DNA from: Chloroflexota bacterium
GTDB taxonomy: Bacteria; Chloroflexota; Anaerolineae; Aggregatilineales; UBA3940
NCBI GenBank assembly: GCA_024643825.1
Contig: JAHEME010000025.1
Coordinates: 1-13,462 of the forward strand
DNA: 13,462 nt
Direction of reading: 5' to 3'
Part shown: one piece after another, positions 1-6,224 of the stretch
How the letters are laid out: the number at the start of each line of letters is the position of its first letter
How positions within the stretch are numbered: position 1 is the stretch's first letter
Translations under genes and position numbers: made by a program
The notes under the pieces: model-generated
What the model was told of the DNA's origin: nothing
Database searches by the model: none
The model's input: the letters and a program-made list of their open reading frames with translations, nothing else

Positions 1-10
1 TCAGTCGTAA

Positions 11-112
11 GCTTCAGGTGGCTTTCAGTCAACGGGCATGCTGCTGGCTTCAGCCTGTATTGCGTTGCTTTCAGCAACTTGGTTGTTTAACCTATCGGCT
101 TCGAGCCGATAG
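11..112. repeat. Cluster of short hairpins downstream of the lipoprotein gene
   Basis: Three consecutive inverted repeats are visible: ggct/agcc at 46-55 (2-nt loop), gttgct/agcaac at 64-78 (loop ttc) and a perfect 9-bp stem ctatcggct/agccgatag at 92-112 (loop tcg). Their stems are unrelated, but all three close as GCT…AGC around a TTC-type loop, and further ttcag words occur at 13-17 and 24-28. The 92-112 hairpin begins 4 nt after the lipoprotein stop codon and could act as its terminator, but no proper T-tract follows on the minus strand. The array may continue beyond the left edge. Confidence 0.5.
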
Positions 113-115
113 TAT

Positions 116-1024
116 TTAGTTCCACTGAGATAGAGCCGAAGCCGAAATCTCCACGCAGCCAGAAGTCGTCATGGCAGCCGCAAAATTGGCGTAAGACATC
201 CCCAGCGTCTCCTCCAAAGGCTTGAGAGTATCGCTGTATTCCAATCCATCCAGTGGAACCAGCCCGCGTCGCGCTATCCCCAGCGAAACCGACTTCACCG
301 AATCCGCATCCAGGCACGCACGAATCCCCCGACCTTCTGGCAATCCCTTCCCAAAATAGAGGAACCCCGTCTGCCGTTCGTCATAGCGAAGTTCAACTAA
401 GTAGTCGGTCTCTCCCTGAAACGGAACAATCCCGATCAACAGCGCATCCGGCTGCCCCATCTGATTCATTACCTGAAGAATGGGGAGGTAGGGCGGCAAA
501 TACTCCCACCCAACCGAGACGGTATCCGTGACGGTATCCGTGACAAAAACAGTCACCAGCGGGGCCGCCAACCCCATGCTCTCGGCGGCAGCTGCATCAC
601 GTGATTTGGTTAGCCATGCCGCCAGCCTTCCCGACCCATCCTGAATACCGGGGTAGTCGCCAGGAATCAGATCGGGCAGCCCAATCCCCAGATGGCTATA
701 GAAATCATACACATCGTTTACGTTCGCCTGTCCTACCGTGAGATTGTTGTAGCAGGGCAGGGAGCACCCCGTCGGAGGATTCGTGAACGGGTCGAGCCGG
801 ACATGGAGTTCGACAGTTGTCAGGTTGTCCGGCGGAAGCAGCGGGCGTGTGGGTTGAATCGTGGGTTGACCACCGGAAGAGGGTGCAACCTGCTGGGGCG
901 GATTCACAATGCCCGCCGCCGGGAATGTCGCGGGGGCTGCTCCAGAAGTGCCACCGCAAGCACTGAGTGTGCTCATAATGGCTACCGCGATCACAGCGTG
1001 TATCCAGCGCAGCAGCGGCTTCAC
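116..1024 (-). CDS. Secreted lipoprotein with CxLPC motif, function unknown
   Basis: A 302-residue protein. It starts at a GTG that overlaps the acpS stop codon as GTGA, so its translation is probably coupled to acpS. Residues 1-22 form a lipoprotein signal peptide (R6 and H9, then a hydrophobic stretch to about residue 20) ending in the lipobox LSAC, so Cys23 should be lipidated and the protein held on the outer face of the membrane. A Gly/Pro/Gln-rich linker follows to about residue 67, then a globular part with the motif CSLPCYNNLTVG (87-98). This resembles a CxxPCW-x-G-I-x-PG motif I recall from many uncharacterised Chloroflexota lipoproteins. Further cysteines are C237 and C290. Residues 161-169 carry a duplicated TDTV encoded by a perfect 12-bp tandem duplication at 518-541. 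No enzyme signature is visible. It is the last gene of the ugd-M16-M16-acpS unit. Confidence 0.8.
   Translation of the reverse strand: MKPLLRWIHAVIAVAIMSTLSACGGTSGAAPATFPAAGIVNPPQQVAPSSGGQPTIQPTRPLLPPDNLTTVELHVRLDPFTNPPTGCSLPCYNNLTVGQANVNDVYDFYSHLGIGLPDLIPGDYPGIQDGSGRLAAWLTKSRDAAAAESMGLAAPLVTVFVTDTVTDTVSVGWEYLPPYLPILQVMNQMGQPDALLIGIVPFQGETDYLVELRYDERQTGFLYFGKGLPEGRGIRACLDADSVKSVSLGIARRGLVPLDGLEYSDTLKPLEETLGMSYANFAAAMTTSGCVEISASALSQWN
518..541. repeat. Perfect 12-bp tandem duplication inside the lipoprotein gene
   Basis: The 12-mer gacggtatccgt occurs twice head to tail, at 518-529 and 530-541, and gac follows at 542-544. It is in frame and produces the repeated TDTV peptide. Perfect identity at third codon positions suggests recent replication slippage or an unstable microsatellite-like site. 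Confidence 0.8.
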
Positions 1025-1383
1025 CCTGTCGCCACCACGAAGGCTACCGCATGTTCATGCGTATGAGACAAACTGATCGACCACTCGTGCAAACCAAGAT
1101 CGCGCGCAATCTGGGAGGCAGCCCCATGCAGAAGGACATCGGGTTTACCGCGTTCATCCTGCACCACCTCAATATCCGTCCACTGCATATCACCGATCCC
1201 CGTTCCCAATGCTTTAGCGACAGCTTCCTTGGCGGCGAAACGCGCGGCGTAGGCAGAAAAGCGATCGCCGCAGCGATCACGCTCCCCCTGCGTGTAGAAT
1301 CGACGGTAAAACCGTTCCCCATGTCGCGCGGCTGCCTGCTCAATCCGGGAGACCTCGATAATGTCTACACCTGTTCGCAGCAT
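1021..1383 (-). CDS. acpS: Holo-[acyl-carrier-protein] synthase AcpS
   Basis: A 120-residue protein, the usual AcpS length. It transfers 4'-phosphopantetheine from CoA to a conserved serine of acyl carrier protein, activating ACP for fatty-acid synthesis in the cytoplasm. Family signatures are present: GVDIIEVSRIE at 5-15 with the Mg-binding Asp7 and Arg13, FYTQGE at 29-34, FAAKEAVAKALGTG at 49-62 with the catalytic-region Lys52/Glu53/Lys57, GKP at 79-81, and SLSHT at 104-108. The ATG at 1383 lies 12 nt after the M16-like gene. Its Shine-Dalgarno GAGGT (1393-1397) includes the last two bases of that gene's TGA stop, pointing to coupled translation. The stop overlaps the next gene's GTG by 4 nt. 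No key residue appears to be missing. Placement between M16 peptidases and a lipoprotein is not the classical acpS context. Confidence 0.97.
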   Translation of the reverse strand: MLRTGVDIIEVSRIEQAAARHGERFYRRFYTQGERDRCGDRFSAYAARFAAKEAVAKALGTGIGDMQWTDIEVVQDERGKPDVLLHGAASQIARDLGLHEWSISLSHTHEHAVAFVVATG

Positions 1384-1392
1384 AGAGAAGCT

Positions 1393-1398
1393 ACCTCA
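1393..1398 (-). promoter_or_regulatory. acpS ribosome binding site overlapping upstream stop codon
   Basis: On the minus strand the bases TGAGGT combine the TGA stop of the non-catalytic M16 gene with a GAGGT Shine-Dalgarno sequence, 9 nt before the acpS ATG. Ribosomes ending the M16 frame would sit on the acpS initiation region. Confidence 0.6.
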
Positions 1399-2685
1399 TC
1401 CGGAGATTTCAGGCCCGGCGATCCCCACCGCGTAGGCGTCAGGATTCAGGTAATGCCTCGTCGCAGCCTGAAGATCAGCCAGGGTCAGCGAGTCAATCAT
1501 TTCCCCATACTTCTGCAAATAATCCAGCCCCAGATCATACAGTTCCATGTTCTGAATGCTGCCCGCTGTTCCCTCGTTGGTTTCGAGTCCGAGCACAAGC
1601 TGTCCCTTGAAGAAGGATTTATTGTCTGAAAGTTCTTCTCCCATCACTGGCTCTTCTACGATCCGCTGAATCTCTACTAGGATGCTGTCAATCGCCCGAT
1701 CCACATTGCCGGGGTCAACCCCTGCGCTCACCTTCCACGGGCCAGGCCCCATCCCACCCGTAAGCTGGCTGTACGAATAATACGCAAGGCCCTGATCCTC
1801 ACGGACATTATCGCCAAGTCGCCCCATCAATCCAAAGACGCCGAGGATGCTGTTTGCCATCCGCGCTGCCTGAAAGTCTGACGCGCTGCGGGCTGGGCCG
1901 GGAAAGCCCAGTGCAATATCCACCTGTGATTTTCCGGGAATTGGCACAAACATACGTCGCGGCTCGCGGATTGGCGCGGCAGGCGGAGCCTCTGGCGGCG
2001 CTTCTTGATTGGGATTCTCCCAGTCCGCAAAGACCGATTCAACCATGCGCACCGCATCGGCAGCTTTGACGGCTCCCGCCACCACAATGATCGCGCCCTG
2101 CGGCCCAAACTTGCGTTGAAATTCCACCAGATTATCCCGCGTGATCGTGGCTACCGTCTCCGGGTAGCCGCTAACACTGAACCGGTACGGATGATCCGGG
2201 TAGGCAAGCTCCTGGAATTTCAAGGACGCCATGGATCGGGTACTGAAAGCCCTCATCTGCAGGCCCGTCAGGATTTCACCCCGTACTTTCTCAATATGAT
2301 CTTCTGGGAAGGTCGGCTCACGCAGAACTTCTGCCAGCAACCCAAGCATCAACGGAAGGTCTTCAGCAAGACTCTTGAGATCAAAACTGTAGGTATGTCC
2401 GCCGCTGCCAACATCCAGACTCGCGCCAATGCCCTCGATCTCTTCAAACAATTCCCTGAAGGTATGATCCTTCGTACCCCTCATCAGCAATTCGCTGTGA
2501 AAATTCGCCAGCCCCGCCTTTTCTTCCGGTTCCCATAAAGCGCCGCCTCGCAGCATCCCATCAACCACCACGGACGGGCTAGAAAAGTTCTCACGCACCA
2601 GCACCGTGATCCCGTTCTTGAGCACGGTACGGGAGATAGTGTCTTCACCGGGAAGAGCGTGAATCGATGTCTTCTGAATACTCAT
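1396..2685 (-). CDS. M16 family peptidase-like protein, non-catalytic partner subunit
   Basis: A 429-residue protein with the two-domain M16 (pitrilysin/MPP) layout and no signal peptide, so probably cytoplasmic. The inverted zinc motif is lost. Aligning on the following KG/RG-T, the H-x-x-E-H of active members becomes N61-F-H-S64-E65. The C-terminal half keeps the Arg/Tyr pair, V-R295-E-D-Q-G-L-A-Y302, which in M16B heterodimers such as the paired Sphingomonas enzymes and the mitochondrial processing peptidase belongs to the substrate-binding partner. N-terminal landmarks include the LKNGITVLV strand (22-30) and FPEDHIEKVRGEI (126-138). Its ATG overlaps the stop of the catalytic M16 gene as ATGA, consistent with equimolar synthesis of two subunits. 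Substrate unknown. The non-catalytic call is strong; the heterodimer is inference. Confidence 0.92.
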   Translation of the reverse strand: MSIQKTSIHALPGEDTISRTVLKNGITVLVRENFSSPSVVVDGMLRGGALWEPEEKAGLANFHSELLMRGTKDHTFRELFEEIEGIGASLDVGSGGHTYSFDLKSLAEDLPLMLGLLAEVLREPTFPEDHIEKVRGEILTGLQMRAFSTRSMASLKFQELAYPDHPYRFSVSGYPETVATITRDNLVEFQRKFGPQGAIIVVAGAVKAADAVRMVESVFADWENPNQEAPPEAPPAAPIREPRRMFVPIPGKSQVDIALGFPGPARSASDFQAARMANSILGVFGLMGRLGDNVREDQGLAYYSYSQLTGGMGPGPWKVSAGVDPGNVDRAIDSILVEIQRIVEEPVMGEELSDNKSFFKGQLVLGLETNEGTAGSIQNMELYDLGLDYLQKYGEMIDSLTLADLQAATRHYLNPDAYAVGIAGPEISG

Positions 2686-3998
2686 TCCAGGTCGCTATCC
2701 TCTCGGGTTCCATTGCCAGTTGGCACGTACCAGCCCACAATTCGCCGATTCGGGTTGAACACATCCGCTGCTACCCGGCGTACATCATCCAGAGAAACAG
2801 CCATCAGCTTATCGAGGAAGGTATCAAACCACACATAATCCCCAACCAGAGTCTCCGCGAACCCTAACCAGAATCCGTGACTGGAAACGCTCTCGCTGTC
2901 ATAGGCGAACAGGGCTTTCGCCTGTTTGCGCGCCTTCTCAAACTCTTCCACGCTGATGTCCCCGCTGGCGGCCCGCTGAGTCTCCGCGTGAATGGCGTTC
3001 TCTACTTCCTGCGGGGTACGCCCATCCCGCACGGTGGCGCTGATGATATATAGATACGGGTTGATCGTAGCCACCAGACCACCATCCGCCCCGGCAGCGA
3101 GTTCCGTCTCCACCAGGGCGCGATACAACCGCGAGGTATTGTTCGAGGTATACGATGTGCTCATGAAGTTGAAACTGCTCGCACCCGCAAGGATGCTATC
3201 CAGCACAGCGAGTGCGAAGAAGTCCGGGTGTGTAATCTCGTATCCCAGATAAGCGACATGTACGTGCGACGTCTGCCCTTCCCGATTGATGACCACACGG
3301 CGTTCCCCATATTGGGGAGGCTCAGGCCGACCTATCGAGGGTAGGGAGGAACCAGCCGGAATATCGCCAAACTTTCGTTTGATCATTTCCAGCGCCTCGT
3401 CCGCCTGAACATCCCCCACCAGAACGGCGATGGCATTATTCGGAACATAGTGCTTCCGGTAATGACCATAGAGATCGTCGCGCGTCATGGTGAGCAGATC
3501 AGCCTTATCGCCGATCACCATATGATGATAAGGATGCACGCGGAAAGCAGCGGCAACCACCTCTTCATACAGCAGCCACGACGGAGAATTCTCCGATCCG
3601 CTGCGCTCGGAAATAATTACGGTGCGCTCAGAGTTCACTTCATCCGGGTCAAACACCGAATGGATCATTCGGTCGGCTTCCAGATTCATCCCCAGCTCAA
3701 TCTGTGCGGAGGGCATGACCTCATAGTAGGCAGTCCAATCAATGTATGTCATAGCATTCCATTGACCGCCTTCGCGCGAGATCAGCTTGTCGAGAACCGC
3801 CGCCGGGTAGGTGGGCGTTCCCTTGAACTGCATATGCTCCACCCAGTGAGAAATCCCCGTTTGACCGGGGATTTCGTTACGGCTCCCTACTCGATACCAC
3901 ATCCAGAAGGTCGCCACGGGGGCATTGTGAATTTCTTTGATCAAGACCGTAAGTCCATTATCTAGTGTGGTCTTGATGACTCCGTTTTCTGTTGTCAT
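2682..3998 (-). CDS. M16 family zinc metallopeptidase, catalytic subunit
   Basis: A 438-residue protein without a signal peptide. It carries the complete inverted zinc-binding motif H51-W-V-E54-H55 within GISHWVEHMQFKGT, with the third ligand expected at E131 (VIISER), 76 residues after the second His, the normal spacing of the family. Glu54 would be the catalytic base. The C-terminal half has the family segment S-R-L-Y-R293-A-L-V-E but lacks the Tyr seven residues later that completes the R/Y pair; that pair is in the partner encoded just downstream. The ATG at 3998 has a good Shine-Dalgarno (AAGGAAG) and lies 14 nt after ugd. The expected role is degradation or processing of unfolded peptides by an M16B-type heterodimer. 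I would not assign a specific substrate. Confidence 0.95.
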   Translation of the reverse strand: MTTENGVIKTTLDNGLTVLIKEIHNAPVATFWMWYRVGSRNEIPGQTGISHWVEHMQFKGTPTYPAAVLDKLISREGGQWNAMTYIDWTAYYEVMPSAQIELGMNLEADRMIHSVFDPDEVNSERTVIISERSGSENSPSWLLYEEVVAAAFRVHPYHHMVIGDKADLLTMTRDDLYGHYRKHYVPNNAIAVLVGDVQADEALEMIKRKFGDIPAGSSLPSIGRPEPPQYGERRVVINREGQTSHVHVAYLGYEITHPDFFALAVLDSILAGASSFNFMSTSYTSNNTSRLYRALVETELAAGADGGLVATINPYLYIISATVRDGRTPQEVENAIHAETQRAASGDISVEEFEKARKQAKALFAYDSESVSSHGFWLGFAETLVGDYVWFDTFLDKLMAVSLDDVRRVAADVFNPNRRIVGWYVPTGNGTREDSDLE

Positions 3999-4012
3999 AC
4001 ACTTCCTTTAAA

Positions 4013-5374
4013 TCAGGAGGTCTGGGTCACACCAGTGCGCCCGTTAGAGGGTAGTTCAACCCCGGATGCTCCATTGTAGCCACGGCCAATTCCACGATAG
4101 GTAAAACCATGCTCAGTCATCATTTCCGGCTCATAAATATTACGCCCATCGATGATGATAGGCCGTTTCATGGCAGTGTAAATCCGTTCCATATCAAGGT
4201 TCTTAAACTCGTTCCATTCGGTGATGACGACCAGCGCATCACATCCCTCAGCAACCTCATACGGGCTGTTGCACAAAACTACATTGGGCATCATCTGCGC
4301 CGCATGCTTCATGGATACAGGATCGTAGCCTTTGCATTTGGCTCCTGCCTCAAACAGGATTTCCGCAATGTCAATCGCAGGGGCTTCCCGCATATCATCC
4401 GTATTCGGCTTGAAGGCCAACCCTAAAAGCCCGATAGTCTTTCCCGATAGATCATCGCCCAGAAGCTCACGCAGCTTATTGACAACAATCTTGCGCTGAA
4501 AGCCGTTAATGTCTACTACTGCCTGTAAGAGTTGCGGGTGCTTCCCCTGAACCGTCGCCATGTGCTTCAGCGCGGAAACATCCTTCGGAAAGCACGAACC
4601 ACCATACCCTACTCCGGCATCCAGGAAGAAACGGCCAATTCGTTTATCCAGCCCCATGCCGACAGCAACTTCTTTTACATCGGCCCCTAACGCCTCGCAG
4701 ATGTTGGCAATCTCGTTGATAAACGAAATCTTCGTAGCGAGGAAGGCGTTCGACGCATACTTGATCATCTCGGCAGTGCGCAGGTCTGTGATCACAATCG
4801 GGGCGCGCAGCGGCAGATGCAGATGCGCTACCTCCGAGGCCGCGTCTTGATCCAACGAACCCAGTACCGTGCGATCCGGGTTCATGAAATCAACCAGAGC
4901 CGAACCTTCTCGGAGGAATTCCGGGCACGATACCACAGAAAACGGGATTGGATGCGACTGGGTTTCCCGCACAATATCGGATACCCAGTCCCCCGTCCCA
5001 ACTGGAACAGTAGATTTGTTGATCACGATCAGGGAATGATCCATAGTCTGGGCGATGGACTCCGCAGCAGAACGCACATACTGAAGGTCAGCTTCCCCAT
5101 CGACACCCTGGGGCGTTCCGACGCAGATAAATACGAACTCCGCCTCAGCGAGCGCCTCTTCATAGGACGTTGTGAAGGAGAGTCTGCCTGCATCTACATT
5201 CCGCGCAACGATTTCACTGAGGCCCGGTTCGTAGATAGGAAGAATGCCTTTCTTGAGGTTTTCGACTCGCTCCTCAATGATGTCCAGGGCCACCACTTTA
5301 TTTCCTAAATCTGCAAAGCAGGCTCCGGTAACCAACCCGACATAGCCCACTCCTACCACTGCAATCGATCTCAT
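4013..5374 (-). CDS. ugd: UDP-glucose 6-dehydrogenase
   Basis: A 453-residue protein, full length for the family. It oxidises UDP-glucose to UDP-glucuronate with two NAD+ in the cytoplasm, supplying uronic acids for surface polysaccharides. Domains in order: an N-terminal Rossmann fold beginning GVGYVGLVTGACFADLG (8-24), VGTP (85-88), STVPVGT (121-127), CPEFLREGSA (150-159, with Glu152), the central helical region AEMIKYASNAFLATK with Lys205/Asn209, then GYGGSCFPKD with catalytic Cys261, Lys264 and Asp265, and the C-terminal domain starting GLLGLAFKPNTDDMRE (315-330). GGSCFPKD together with EFLREG favours UDP-glucose over UDP-ManNAc dehydrogenase. The ATG at 5374 has AAGGA 7 nt upstream. It is first in the five-gene minus-strand unit, though linkage to M16 peptidases and acpS has no obvious metabolic logic. 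Confidence 0.96.
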   Translation of the reverse strand: MRSIAVVGVGYVGLVTGACFADLGNKVVALDIIEERVENLKKGILPIYEPGLSEIVARNVDAGRLSFTTSYEEALAEAEFVFICVGTPQGVDGEADLQYVRSAAESIAQTMDHSLIVINKSTVPVGTGDWVSDIVRETQSHPIPFSVVSCPEFLREGSALVDFMNPDRTVLGSLDQDAASEVAHLHLPLRAPIVITDLRTAEMIKYASNAFLATKISFINEIANICEALGADVKEVAVGMGLDKRIGRFFLDAGVGYGGSCFPKDVSALKHMATVQGKHPQLLQAVVDINGFQRKIVVNKLRELLGDDLSGKTIGLLGLAFKPNTDDMREAPAIDIAEILFEAGAKCKGYDPVSMKHAAQMMPNVVLCNSPYEVAEGCDALVVITEWNEFKNLDMERIYTAMKRPIIIDGRNIYEPEMMTEHGFTYRGIGRGYNGASGVELPSNGRTGVTQTS

Positions 5375-5463
5375 TGGAAAATCCTTATGGGTTGTAAAGC
5401 TGCCTGACCAGGAGGTTCAGACTTCACTCTTTCCACAACAATGAACAACGTGACACTCTCAAA

Positions 5464-5492
5464 AGTTTACCGCAATTAAAACGGCTTGCCTA
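5464..5492 (-). promoter_or_regulatory. Possible sigma-70-type promoter for the ugd unit
   Basis: Reading the minus strand, TAGGCA (5492-5487) and TAAACT (5469-5464) are separated by 17 nt. Each matches four of six consensus positions. It lies about 90 nt upstream of the ugd ATG and downstream of the preceding gene's terminator, which is where a promoter is needed, but the boxes are weak. Confidence 0.3.
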
Positions 5493-5525
5493 TGAGATGC
5501 TTGGGGAAGACACTCTATCCGATTC

Positions 5526-5557
5526 AAAAAGCCTCACCTACACAGGGCAGGCGAGGC
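5526..5557 (-). terminator. Intrinsic terminator of the 132-residue helical protein gene
   Basis: On the minus strand GCCTCGCCT (5557-5549) pairs with AGGTGAGGC (5539-5531) through nine pairs including one G-T, with a 9-nt loop, followed at once by TTTTT (5530-5526). It lies about 60 nt after the stop codon at 5618 and separates this gene from ugd. Confidence 0.8.
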
Positions 5558-5570
5558 ATTCGGGTGAAAC

Positions 5571-5603
5571 ATCGAGAAGGCTATGCTAGATCACCTTCTC
5601 GAT
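5571..5603 (-). other. 10-bp hairpin just upstream of the terminator
   Basis: A perfect inverted repeat, atcgagaagg (5571-5580) and ccttctcgat (5594-5603), with a 13-nt loop. It lies between the stop codon at 5618 and the intrinsic terminator. It could stabilise the 3' end of the mRNA or act as a weak first terminator, but only TTT follows on the minus strand. Confidence 0.6.
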
Positions 5604-5617
5604 TCGGTTGGAAACGA

Positions 5618-6016
5618 CTACTTCTTGGGGGCTTCATCCTCAGTGGGGGTGAAGCTGGTGGCCATCTTGTCCAGCGCGTCGCTCAGGCTCTTGAGGGCCG
5701 TCACCAACCCCTTGCGGGCTTCATCAGCTACCTTGCCAGCCTGAACGTCCTCGGCAACCTGCTTGGCTCCGGTCTGTACCTTCTGACCGACTTCCGTCTT
5801 CTTCAGGTTATCGATCCCGGCATCGACCTCTTTGGCAAGGCGGCTCAACCCATCGCGAATCTCGGCTTCCAGCTGATGCCGTTCCTGGCTGTTCCAGGCC
5901 ATCGTGAGCGCATCGCGCAGTTTGCGCCCTACTTCAGCGAATTCTGCGGCCACATCGCTGGCGCTGGGGTGAACCTGCTCGTTTTCCGGGATATTGGTCT
6001 TCCCATTTCCAGTCAT
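5618..6016 (-). CDS. Small helical, phasin-like protein of unknown function
   Basis: A 132-residue charged, soluble protein without signal peptide or membrane segment. It is predicted by eye to be almost entirely amphipathic helix: FAEVGRKLRDALTMAWNSQERHQLEAEIRDGLSRLAKEVDAG (26-67), VGQKV (76-80) and a final helix LVTALKSLSDALDKMATSF (104-122), then an acidic/lysine tail. The segment FAEVGRKL…AW-S-ER…EI-GL resembles a small uncharacterised protein type I recall from many Chloroflexota genomes, superficially like phasins or YtxH-type proteins; I cannot name a family. I chose the ATG at 6016 because AAGGAG lies 10 nt upstream and the first residues (MTGNGKTNIPENEQ) look like a normal disordered start. 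An upstream GTG at 6103 would add 29 residues with no ribosome site. A possible -10 TATAAG (6073-6068, minus) lies upstream of the chosen start but inside that longer frame. The gene has its own terminator. Confidence 0.8.
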   Translation of the reverse strand: MTGNGKTNIPENEQVHPSASDVAAEFAEVGRKLRDALTMAWNSQERHQLEAEIRDGLSRLAKEVDAGIDNLKKTEVGQKVQTGAKQVAEDVQAGKVADEARKGLVTALKSLSDALDKMATSFTPTEDEAPKK

Positions 6017-6026
6017 TCTGTTGTTG

Positions 6027-6032
6027 CTCCTT
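6027..6032 (-). promoter_or_regulatory. Ribosome binding site that decides the start at 6016
   Basis: AAGGAG on the minus strand (6032-6027), 10 nt before the ATG at 6016. No comparable site precedes the in-frame GTG at 6103, so the shorter reading is preferred. Confidence 0.6.
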
Positions 6033-6158
6033 TTCTCATACTCAAAATCGGTTTCCACTACTGCGATCTTATACGCGCCCAGTACCTCAAAGTTGCACCA
6101 CACCTTGACATGACTCCCAGGGGATAGGACGCATCATGTAGCGGATAAGATTCTTTGC

Positions 6159-6187
6159 TTGATTAACCTCGTCACTGCGAGTATGAT
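6159..6187 (+). promoter_or_regulatory. Promoter of the LysM protein gene
   Basis: TTGATT at 6159-6164 and TATGAT at 6182-6187 are separated by exactly 17 nt; the -10 matches five of six and the -35 four of six consensus positions. Transcription would begin near 6194, giving a leader of about 30 nt that contains GGGAG (6211-6215), 9 nt before the ATG at 6225. Confidence 0.65.
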
Positions 6188-6224
6188 GTGAAAACAGATT
6201 TCAAACATTCGGGAGTGTGATGCA

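Noticed and set aside
6017..6103. N-terminal extension of the helical protein to a GTG at 6103
   Set aside because: No ribosome site before 6103, a clear one before 6016, and the extension runs over a possible promoter element.
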